Shown: positions 42,901 through 50,703 of the stretch, piece after piece
How positions within the stretch are numbered: the stretch's first letter is position 1
How the letters are laid out: each line of letters begins with the position of its first letter
Assembly: GCA_947626815.1 (NCBI GenBank)
Contig: CANQTN010000013.1
Location: 1-50,703 of the forward strand
Length of the DNA stretch: 50,703 nucleotides
Direction of reading: 5' to 3'
From: an uncultured Clostridia bacterium
GTDB lineage: Bacteria > Bacillota > Clostridia > TANB77 > CAG-508
The notes under the pieces: generated by a model
Databases searched by the model: none
What the model was told of the DNA's origin: nothing
The model's input: only the letters and a program-made list of their open reading frames with translations
Made by a program: the position numbers and the translations under genes

Positions 42901-45900
42901 GAAATATATTCTTCTGGAATCCATGTTGCTCCTAGTTTTACTTCAATATCACTAGCTGGGATTCTAACTGGTTGAACTTCTTTCAATATATCTATATTTT
43001 CTTCATATTGTCGATCTTCTTTTGCATAAAATTCGGCTTGATTTAATTTTTCAACCACATTTCCAGATAAATATTGGTCAGCAGTTTCCCAACCTTCATA
43101 ATCTTCATTTATACTTTGTTTTGCAATTTGTGGATTATGATATATTAGACCTTTTAAATCATTAATTACTGTTTTATAATCTTTATTACAAAGTTTCATT
43201 ATATATTTTATATCTATTTTACCTCTTTGATTTATACAGACTATTAATCCTTCTTTTGCAGTTTCTACATGTGTAATTTCTTTATAAGGTTTAATCGTTC
43301 TTTTAGTAAAAATATCTGTTTTTACTATTTTCTTTTCTTCATTATCTGTTTTTTCTTCTTTTTCTAATGATATTAAAAGGGGATAATCTGCATCATTTTT
43401 AAAAGCTATGCTATTTCCTCTACTTGATATATAACCATATTTTTTTACAAAATCATCATAGACTTGATTTAATTTTTCTTGATATGGAATAATATCTATA
43501 TCTGTAGCCTCTGTATTTTCAACATCTATTAATTCTCTTAATGTTTTTCTAACTTCTATAAGACTTTTAATTCTATCCGTTACTGTCTTATTTTTATTTT
43601 GTTCATATAAATTATCATTAATTCTATAATAGATTTTTCCATCTATTTCAGCGTAAGTATAATCTTTTATATATTCGTATTTTTCTCCAACTGGTATAGA
43701 TTCTCCCATTTCTTCAACATATATTTGCCCTAATTCATCTAAATCAACAACATTACTAGGTAACATTTCTAGTGTATCATTTAATTGTTGTTTTAAATCT
43801 CCAGTTGGCTTAATATTTAAGGTTTTTCCATAAGGACCAGACTTATATTCAATTTCTCCTTTAATCATATAAGGTTTATCAAAAAAGTAATTGTTCATTC
43901 GTATTCCATCTTTAAGATCGTACGAAAACAACCAATCCTCTTTTTCTTTCTTTTCTTCTTTTCCTTTTTTTTGTAAAAATATAATATCTGATATTGCTTC
44001 TGTATTAGCTATTTTTTTAAATGCTGTAGAAGGTAGTCTTACAGCACCTAAAAAGTCTGCTTTGTCGCTCAAATAAGACCTAACCTTTGTATCTTGTTTA
44101 TCTAATGTATATCTACTTGTTATAAATGCTACAATTCCACTGGGTTTTACTTTATCTATTGTTTTTTCAAAAAAGTAGTCATGTATTTTTAAATTATTAT
44201 CATAACTTTTATCAAATACACCATATTCACCAAAAGGAACATTTCCAATTGCAAAATCATAATAACTATTATTGATATTTGTTTCTTCATAAGGCTTTAT
44301 ATTTACATCTGCATTTGTATATATCTTCTTTAGTAGCCTTCCAGAAAGGCTATCTTTTTCAATAGCAGTTATCTTACTATTTTCAAATTCTGTAGGTAAT
44401 CTTCCTAAAAAATTTCCAACTCCGTGCTGCTGGATCTAAAATATTACATTTTCCAGTTATTCCAAATCTTTCAATAGCTTTATAAATAAAATCTATAATA
44501 TATGGTTCTGTATAAAAAGCTGTATTTACACTATCTTCAGCACTCTTAAATTCTTCATCTGTTAATAGTTCTTTTAGTTCTTCATATTGTGGGGAATCTT
44601 TTTGAAATACTTTATCAAGTCCACCCCAACCATTATATTTTGCAAGTATAATTTTTTCCTCATCTGTTGCATCTCTATCTTCATTTTCTAATTGGTGTAA
44701 AAGTTTTATTGCCTCTATGTTTTCTTCATATTTCTTTTTTATTCCAATACTATCATCTTTTAAATTATCTGGTATTTTAAAATTTGAAATAGAAGGGAGG
44801 GAAATGTTTTTTTCTAAGATTATTTCTTCTTTGTCTTGCACTAGAGGATTGATTTCTGTTATTTCTGCAAATTTTTGCAAATCTTCTGTTTTATTATTTT
44901 CAATAGTTTTTTTATTTAATTGGTTATTATATAGCTTATTTTCAAAATCATCTATTGAAAATTTTTGTAAAACATAATCTGTATTTGGATTTATACTCAC
45001 TAAAACATAATTATTTTCTATATCTATTTTTTTAATATATTGAGGTTCATCATTATCTAAATAAACAATATCTCCAACTTTATATCCTGCAAAAGTCAAT
45101 TCTTCTGGTGTTTGTTCTTGTATTTCATTATTTCTTTCTGTTTCTTTTATTTCATCATCATTTTCTGGCAAATTAAAAAGAGTAGTTTGTTCTACTCCTT
45201 TATCATATCCTTTTACATTTCTTGTACTTTTTCTGCTATCATATTGTCTATTGTTTCCATTTTTATATTGCGAATCATGTTCTCGAACTGTGCTATTTTT
45301 ATATAATTTTCTGTATTTGGTTTTTGATGCTTTCTTCTTAATTGTTCTTCTATTGTGTTCTCTTGACTTGCTATTTCTTGTGAACTTAGCTCCAAAATTT
45401 CGTTGATAGTTCCCTCCATTATTAAATCTTGAAATTTCACTGGTCTTGTTTCCTCCAATATTTTCTTCATTTTTACTAATATGATTTCTTTCATACCACA
45501 ATTCCTCCCATTCTTTATTTTTTTGCTTTTGCTTAATTTCTAATTCTACAACTTTTATCAAATCATAACTACATTTATTTACTATATATCCTAGTCTTTT
45601 TAATATATTAATGTCTTGTATGCTTTTATATCTACTTAAATCTGGTTCATAAGTTCCACCACATCTACTTATTACTATTGTTTTTACACTTTCAATAAAT
45701 GTTATAATAAAATCATCATCTATTTTTTCTTGTGGTAGTTCTAATTTTTCAATAAATGCTTCATCTCTTATCACATCATACATATATAAACTAATTATTT
45801 CATCTAATGTATCATTTTCATCTTTTTCATACATATTTAATCCATTTTGTAAAATTTCTAAAGCATCTCTCTCATTTGTTTCCCACAATTTAAACTCAAT

Positions 45901-46221
45901 ATCATATTTTCCATAAGTTGAACTTATATCAAATACAGATTTTAAGTATAATCTATTATTTTGAGAATATAATGTTTTTAATGTTACAGAATAAGGTTTT
46001 GGTTTTACATATCTTCCTACCTTTTTCCATTCATCAAAAGTAGCACACACAGTTACATTTTTGTCTTGAGAATATAATAATAAATTTTCGTGAAATTTGT
46101 ATTTGTAGAATCGAGAATTGAATTTTAAAAGTTGTTTCCATTCATCAGAATTTCCTATTAAATTAGATAAACCTTTATTGTAAATTTGTACTGCCTCTTT
46201 GATGTCTTGTATTTGTTCCAC
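39974..46221 (-). CDS. giant DNA methylase-SNF2 helicase, two +1 CGG sites
   Basis: One 2081-residue protein if two single bases are skipped (6248 nt = 3x2082 + 2). Residues 1-270 begin with an ArdC/LtrC-like domain ([28 protein letters not shown]), then a basic linker. A methylase core follows, with motif I ILDPAA|GVGNFLG (599/600) and motif IV IGNVPFG. An SNF2 helicase follows, with Walker A AVGA|GKTYEM (1275/1276), [18 protein letters not shown] and EGRILRQGN, then coiled coil and the tail [10 protein letters not shown]. The bars mark CGG codons (44424-44422 and 42395-42393) where frame 0 dies within about 12 codons. Such proteins are polyvalent transfer proteins of conjugative elements. 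GTG start with AGGAGG. Confidence 0.85.
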
Positions 46222-46238
46222 TTGTACCTCCTAATATT

Positions 46239-46270
46239 ATAATAACGTGCTTTTTAAAATTTGTCAGCCC
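46239..46270 (-). promoter_or_regulatory. shared-box promoter 3 (methylase-helicase)
   Basis: Leftward GGGCTGACA with -35 CTGACA (267-262), a 17-bp spacer with ACG before the -10, and -10 TATTAT (244-239). It would give a very short leader before AGGAGG at 46232-46227. Confidence 0.65.
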
Positions 46271-46293
46271 ATTTTTTATATTTTTTTTACTTT

Positions 46294-48291
46294 TTAAGAA
46301 AAATTATAATCGTACTCATCATTATTATTTTCAATATAGCTTTCTTCTTTATTATAATCACAATCATGTAAAAGTGATTTAGTCTTTAAAATTTCCATTA
46401 ATTTATCTATTTTTTCATTAATTAATTTTCGTTCTTCACCTTCTGGAAATGCTTTTATAAGTTCTATATCTCCATTAACATTTGTGCTTAACCCCAAATC
46501 CAATTCAGCATGTCCACACAAATAATCACTCCTATTATCTAGCTTGTCTTTAACATAACAAGCAAAAGAACGAGCAAACATTTCTATTATACTTTGCCAA
46601 TATCCGTGAGATGTTTTAGAATACAAATTATCAAAAATTTTTGAATTTTTATAAAATTCTGTATCTACTTGTTCTGGTTTTCCAATATTATTTTTTGCAT
46701 TAAATAAAGTATTTTGCATATAACAAATTCTTTCTCTTTCTTCTTTTGAAATAATTCTTCCTACAGTTTCTTTTCTTAAATTAGATAATTCCATTACATC
46801 ATTGTTTATTTCACCACCTCCTCCAACATAGTTAAAAAGATTAGTAGAAATAGTTTCAGCATTATCAATAATATTTTGAATCAAAGTATCTTTTCGTTTC
46901 ATTTGTTCTTCGTTTAAATGTTCTTTAGGAAAAAAACTATTAATATGGTTCTTTAATTGATTTACTTTCACATTATATTTTTTTGTTTGCCCTTCAATAG
47001 TTTTATCATTACACTCAGTTTTATATCTCATAGCATCTATTAACTCTTTTACTACTTTAGATGGAGAATTTTCAGTTAGAAAGCCTCTATATCCTAATTG
47101 TTTGCCAAAAATATCATCTAAAGCATGAGCCCATTCATGAGCCAAACTTCCAGCACCTTTCATTTTCGTTAAATTTATTACTTCTCTATCTGGTTCATAA
47201 TGTGCTAAAGCATTGCCACTTCCACGAGAACCAAATGCAATTGATAAACGACTTCCCAACGAAATATCTGTAGGTGAAATATTTAATGCTTTGCTTAAAT
47301 CTAATAGAGCATCATAGCCATAATTTAAAGATTCTTGTCTGTCTTTTTCGTTTAGCCAATTTCCAAACTCTCCACCTTTGAAATTAAATTTTTCCATCAT
47401 ATCTTCGCCAGTAATATTTTTATTATTTCTATAATCTTCGCCATCTCTAACAATATGGGCTAATTGTTTAGGTTTAAATGCTTTTTTTCTACCTTGTGTT
47501 ACTTTTTCTTTTAATTTAAAGTTATCTAATATATATTTTTCAGCCTCATCAATACTATCAAGATTGTTTTTTATAACCCTTCTTCCACGAGTTATAAATA
47601 TAGTATTTTCTTGCCAATTCTCTGGATCAGCTAGTTCATCTTTAGGATAAATAAATGTTTTTCCAAACCCCATTTGTATTTCTATCATAGAAGAGCCATT
47701 ATAATCTTTAGAAAATTTTATATTTTCATTATCATAAACATATATGTTAAAACCAGATAAAATTTTTTCATCATCTGTATATAGAAATTGTGCTTTTTTT
47801 ATTCCCTTATCAATTTCATTTAGACTTCTTATTTGTGCTGCTTTAAGTAATTTATTATTGATACATCCAGAAGCTTCTGGTGAAATTTTAACTGAATAAC
47901 TATATGGAATTCTAGTTACGTAATTACTCAAAAAATCTTCATAAAAAGAAAGAATTTCGTTATCTTCTTTTATATTCATAACAAAATCCCTTAATTTACT
48001 AACAAATGCTATATAATTTTCTTGTTTAGTAGAAATGTCACCTATATAATGTATTTCTGGTTTAGTTGGAATAGCATCTCTAATTGTTTTTATAAAATAT
48101 ACTACTCTAGTAGATAATCCATTATTAACTAACTCTTGATAATCTGGTTTTTTCCATACATTATCTTTTTTTACAAACTTTGTTTTTTCTGCCTCATTCA
48201 TATATGTTAAATCATCAATAGAAAGACCTCTTTCTTTCCATAAATCCTTTTTTGCACCACCAATTTTTTCACCGAAATCTTGTATTTCCAT
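46294..48291 (-). CDS. LPD1-like polyvalent protein with HEWAH zincin motif
   Basis: 665 residues from ATG 48291 (GAAGGAGG upstream). The centre carries MKGAGSLAHEWAHALDDIFG, with H385-E386-x-x-H389, the signature of the LPD1/zincin-like domain found in large polyvalent proteins of phages and conjugative elements. An N-terminal 300-residue part includes a DNA-binding-like domain (KKAFKPKQLAHIVRDGEDYR). These proteins are thought to be delivered with DNA to counter host defences. It ends NDEYDYNFS, a shared acidic aromatic tail. Confidence 0.78.
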   Translation of the reverse strand: MEIQDFGEKIGGAKKDLWKERGLSIDDLTYMNEAEKTKFVKKDNVWKKPDYQELVNNGLSTRVVYFIKTIRDAIPTKPEIHYIGDISTKQENYIAFVSKLRDFVMNIKEDNEILSFYEDFLSNYVTRIPYSYSVKISPEASGCINNKLLKAAQIRSLNEIDKGIKKAQFLYTDDEKILSGFNIYVYDNENIKFSKDYNGSSMIEIQMGFGKTFIYPKDELADPENWQENTIFITRGRRVIKNNLDSIDEAEKYILDNFKLKEKVTQGRKKAFKPKQLAHIVRDGEDYRNNKNITGEDMMEKFNFKGGEFGNWLNEKDRQESLNYGYDALLDLSKALNISPTDISLGSRLSIAFGSRGSGNALAHYEPDREVINLTKMKGAGSLAHEWAHALDDIFGKQLGYRGFLTENSPSKVVKELIDAMRYKTECNDKTIEGQTKKYNVKVNQLKNHINSFFPKEHLNEEQMKRKDTLIQNIIDNAETISTNLFNYVGGGGEINNDVMELSNLRKETVGRIISKEERERICYMQNTLFNAKNNIGKPEQVDTEFYKNSKIFDNLYSKTSHGYWQSIIEMFARSFACYVKDKLDNRSDYLCGHAELDLGLSTNVNGDIELIKAFPEGEERKLINEKIDKLMEILKTKSLLHDCDYNKEESYIENNNDEYDYNFS

Positions 48292-48463
48292 TTTTCCTCC
48301 TTCAAGCATAAAAAAATAAGCCTAATTCGTTTCAGAATCCTCATATTTTAATTTTAGAGGTATAACATTACAAATTACTTGCTTAATATTTTTATCTTTA
48401 AAATTTTTAATTTTGTTTATAAAAAATCTCCACATAGGATACTAATAATTTTGAGTGTAGTTA

Positions 48464-49768
48464 TTATATTTCTTTCTCATATAATTCTTCTTTTTCTTTT
48501 TCTATTTTTAAATTCTTACTATTTGCATAGTCTTTCATAAATTTTAATTCTTGTAGTTTTTGAGTATAAAAATCTTTTTTATTTATCAATCTATCTAAGC
48601 TAACTTTCAAATTGTATTTACCATCTATATACGGTTCATCTTCAAAGTCTGGAACAAGTGTAAAATCTTTAAATGGATATTTTAATTCTTGACTTAGTTT
48701 ATTTTTTTGTTCTTCATCTGCTTTCATTTCTTTTTGCAATTTTTCATAGTCTGATTTGTATAGTTCCAGTTCTTTTTCTTTTATATCTAAGTCTAATTTT
48801 AGCGAATTAATATTTTTTTGTAGTTTATCAGCCTTTTCTAAATCTTTTTTCTTTGAACCTTTTATAAAATCAATAATATTATATTTTTTATTTTTTATAT
48901 CATTTAATTTATTCAAAATTTCATCCAATTTTATTTGTAATTCAGATCGTTCACTCTCAGTAGTTTTTATTGCATCCATAAAATGCAATTCTAATCCCAC
49001 ACTTTTGAAATCTCTTTCTTCATAATCCAGTATTTTATAATATTTATCTTTATTTTCAATAATATATAATGCTTGATTACATTCTTCAATTTCATCATTC
49101 AAATATGACGGAAAATCTTGATTGAATAAAGGCATTGCTACATTCATAAAATTTTCATTATATTTATTCTCCAATAATGAATTATATAAATAATATTCTG
49201 TAGAATGTACAGTTACATCTAATCCACCATAATATGATATTAAATCATTATTAATATCATTCTCATAGTCCAATTCTGCCTTTGTTTTTAAATTATCATA
49301 CCTACCTATAAGCATTTCATCTGTATTTTCCAATTCATTTTCTGGTATAAAATTAAATATTAAATCATCATCTACAGATAATATATTTTTTGCTGATAAA
49401 TCAATATTAAATAATGAATCTACATTATTTGAGATTTGCTCTTTTTTGCTAAATTCAAATAGCATAATATACTCATCTGCTAGTTCTGAAAAAATATGTA
49501 AATCCTCTCCTTCATGAGAAACTACACCACCACCTGCAAAATCAAAAGGTCCCCATGATTTTTCAATTCCTATTCCATAACCATTCTGTAAATAAAGTCT
49601 TTGAGTATGACATTCATAGTATGGTTCATCCACATCTGTAAATCTTTCATAATATTCGCCATCAAATATCTGTTTAAATTTTTCTATTGCTTCATCTGGT
49701 GTATTTATATTTTTAAAATCTTTTAAAAATTCTTCCATTTTTTCTTTTATTTCTTTTAAATCTAACAT
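48464..49768 (-). CDS. hypothetical coiled-coil element protein
   Basis: 434 residues from ATG 49768 (AAAGGGTG upstream). The N-terminal half is globular with GYGIGIEKSWGPFDFAGGGV and DLHIFSELADEYIMLFEFSK, conserved-looking but unassigned. Residues 265-360 are a long coiled coil (Lys/Glu heptads), and the last 60 residues are helical. There is no membrane segment. It sits between LPD1-like and small genes in the same operon. Function unknown. Confidence 0.6.
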   Translation of the reverse strand: MLDLKEIKEKMEEFLKDFKNINTPDEAIEKFKQIFDGEYYERFTDVDEPYYECHTQRLYLQNGYGIGIEKSWGPFDFAGGGVVSHEGEDLHIFSELADEYIMLFEFSKKEQISNNVDSLFNIDLSAKNILSVDDDLIFNFIPENELENTDEMLIGRYDNLKTKAELDYENDINNDLISYYGGLDVTVHSTEYYLYNSLLENKYNENFMNVAMPLFNQDFPSYLNDEIEECNQALYIIENKDKYYKILDYEERDFKSVGLELHFMDAIKTTESERSELQIKLDEILNKLNDIKNKKYNIIDFIKGSKKKDLEKADKLQKNINSLKLDLDIKEKELELYKSDYEKLQKEMKADEEQKNKLSQELKYPFKDFTLVPDFEDEPYIDGKYNLKVSLDRLINKKDFYTQKLQELKFMKDYANSKNLKIEKEKEELYEKEI

Positions 49769-49783
49769 AGTTGCACCCTTTCA

Positions 49784-49898
49784 TTAAAAAATATCATTAG
49801 TTATATCTTTGTCATTATCTGAAATGAACATCTTTTCCATAACTTGGATTAGAAACTATTATTTGATTTAATTCTTTTATTTTTCCACCAAATTTCAT
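49784..49898 (-). pseudogene. tiny gene with apparent frameshift
   Basis: ATG 49898 has GAGGAGG overlapping the stop of the upstream gene. Frame 0 gives 27 residues (MKFGGKIKELNQIIVSNPSY, then GKDVHFR). One base further on, the frame reads MFISDNDKDITNDIF to TAA 49784, the acidic aromatic tail typical of this element. Skipping one base near 49832 would join them into a 37-residue protein. No CGG is involved, so this may be ordinary decay or two separate mini-ORFs. Confidence 0.35.
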
Positions 49899-49907
49899 AT
49901 TACCTCC

Positions 49908-50183
49908 TCAAATATCAAAATCATAATCAGATTCTTTCTCCTGTAAGTTGATATTTTTCCCTAAATATACCATTTTCCTAAATTCTTCAAAAGCTTCTTG
50001 AAATGATGTACGATAAAGTCCAGAACCCCAACAACAATTTTCTATATCAAAATTAATTGCAACAATATATATTTCTTTTGAGTCATACATCTTTTCTAAT
50101 AATGCTATATTATCTATAAAGCTTAATATTCTTAATTTGCCAAGAGCTTTTGTTTCAAAAAAAAATTGTTTACTATTATTCAA
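49908..50183 (-). CDS. small element protein, acidic tail
   Basis: 91 residues from TTG 50183 (AGGAGG five bases upstream). It is a compact alpha/beta pattern with ETKALGKLRILSFIDNIALL and NFDIENCCWGSGLYRTSFQE, ending ESDYDFDI, a shared tail. It resembles the small single-domain proteins that accompany LPD proteins in conjugative elements. Function unknown. Confidence 0.6.
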   Translation of the reverse strand: MNNSKQFFFETKALGKLRILSFIDNIALLEKMYDSKEIYIVAINFDIENCCWGSGLYRTSFQEAFEEFRKMVYLGKNINLQEKESDYDFDI

Positions 50184-50192
50184 TTTAACCTC

Positions 50193-50456
50193 CTAGTATA
50201 AAAAAATTGCTTTATCAAAATCATTTTTTTGTTCATTAAAAAGTTCAACTACTCTTTTTTTACCTAATTCTTTTATATATGATTTGCTATAATCAGAATA
50301 AAAAAAGTCCATGCCATAACATAAGCACGAATTAATCATTTCTCTGCAATCTAATTCTTTATGTAATAGTTCTTGTGTAGATGTTAGTTTGCAAGGTATT
50401 CCATTTTTAAATTGTGGAATTTCACTTTTAATTTTTTCTATTTCCTTACCTGTCAT
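50193..50456 (-). CDS. small hypothetical element protein
   Basis: 87 residues from ATG 50456, with AAGGGAG about 13 bases upstream. A longer reading to 50615 would add a membrane helix but would start inside the next gene's end. It has three Cys near residues 35-48 (CREMINSCLCYGMDFFY). It is followed 10 bp later by the 91-residue gene in the same operon. No family recognised. Confidence 0.5.
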   Translation of the reverse strand: MTGKEIEKIKSEIPQFKNGIPCKLTSTQELLHKELDCREMINSCLCYGMDFFYSDYSKSYIKELGKKRVVELFNEQKNDFDKAIFLY

Positions 50457-50571
50457 ATTATTTTCTATTACTCCCTTCATAAAATAAAAAAATAAAAAAG
50501 CAATAAAAATTATTACTTTTTTATTTATATATTTATATTTAGATAATATAAAATTGTAATTTTTCGCATAA

Positions 50572-50703
50572 CTATTCATTTGGTATATACCAATAATCAT
50601 TTTCCATAATAGCATTACTTGGTATATTTTTCATAACATTAAAACTTTGTATTATATCAGGGCAACTACATATAATTATACACCCTATAAAACAAGTCAA
50701 AAT
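50572..50703 (-). CDS. DUF3267-like protein, C-terminal part (cut by window)
   Basis: The last 43 codons are visible and open to the window edge: a hydrophobic strand, then CPDIIQSFN, IPSNAIMENDYWYIPNE. This closely matches the end of the chromosomal HExxH membrane protein at 3928-4650 (VPDIIESFN, IPYNAIVEDDYWYIPNK). The element therefore carries a paralogue of a chromosomal accessory gene. Confidence 0.75.
   Translation of the reverse strand: MLTCFIGCIIICSCPDIIQSFNVMKNIPSNAIMENDYWYIPNE

Noticed and set aside
44383..46221. Three independent genes at 39974-46221
   Set aside because: The pieces join exactly inside conserved motifs with one extra base each, and the second and third pieces lack ribosome sites at sensible starts.
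49784..49898. Counting the tiny frameshifted gene as another CGG site
   Set aside because: Its shift point has no CGG, so it was kept out of the CGG pattern.
1..50703. CRISPR arrays or cas genes
   Set aside because: No series of regularly spaced short direct repeats and no Cas-like proteins were seen; the only tandem repeats are the tRNA/attachment units and the 405-bp pair.

Overview
The window is a very AT-rich (roughly one quarter GC by eye), densely coding stretch. It comes from a low-GC Firmicute, most likely an uncultured gut Clostridia/Bacilli lineage. That is inferred from strong AGGAGG ribosome sites, perfect TTGACA-N17-TATAAT promoters, a VanW-type wall protein, a Spo0E-like protein, ECF sigma factors and TGA used as a stop.

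Left part (1-16570), chromosome with accessory genes: tRNA-Glu and tRNA-Thr; a convergent small RNA and hydrophobic peptide that look like a type I toxin-antitoxin pair; a DUF262 + DUF3800 pair; two membrane-associated proteins (one a DUF3267-type HExxH protein); an inverted-repeat element; a MacB/FtsX-type ABC exporter; a membrane-anchored protein; an adenine-N6 methylase overlapping an MBL-fold hydrolase gene (candidate two-gene defence system); an SDR reductase; a CBM25-like protein; and a VanW-family protein.

Junction (16479-17019): a strong promoter, a 5' half of tRNA-Lys(CTT), a second degenerate tRNA-Lys-like copy and then an intact tRNA-Lys(CTT). The copies are separated by spacers that carry the same 29-bp arm-type repeat. 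A tyrosine integrase gene starts 38 bp after the intact tRNA, so this is an integration hot spot with scars.

Right part (17057-50703, open at the right edge): an integrative, probably mobilizable or conjugative element. Its left module (integrase, excisionase-like, DUF6075, HTH, small membrane protein, sigma-like HTH) is preceded by a leader that looks heavily regulated: a 56-codon leader ORF spans an intrinsic terminator, and the next gene's Shine-Dalgarno is locked in a hairpin. Next comes cargo: XRE regulators, a Spo0E-like protein, a GC-rich secreted protein, an ECF sigma with a putative anti-sigma, and an ABC-2 exporter cassette that has undergone tandem duplication, leaving 405-bp direct repeats. 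The mobilization and polyvalent-protein module is entirely on the minus strand: C5 methyltransferase, MOBP-type relaxase, MobC-like protein, HTH protein, a candidate oriT, several unknown proteins, a 2081-residue methylase-helicase and an LPD1-like HEWAH protein. Three operons of the element share an unusual promoter (GGGCTGACAAA, N17 spacing), and many of its proteins share an acidic, Tyr/Asp-rich C-terminal tail.

Most striking observation: in native genes I found in-frame CGG codons only at places where the reading frame looks broken, and in each case skipping the C restores a sensible protein with a glycine at that position. Sites: the Walker A of the chromosomal ABC ATPase, methylase motif I and the helicase Walker A of the element's giant protein, the zinc ribbon of a recombinase remnant (two copies) and probably the end of the DUF3800 gene. 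I saw CGG read as ordinary Arg only in the GC-rich, apparently foreign cargo gene. This suggests that A-CGG is a +1 frameshift (recoding) site in this organism, in host and element genes alike; the alternatives (parallel mutations, assembly error) are testable. All functional statements rest on sequence reading alone; no database search was run.
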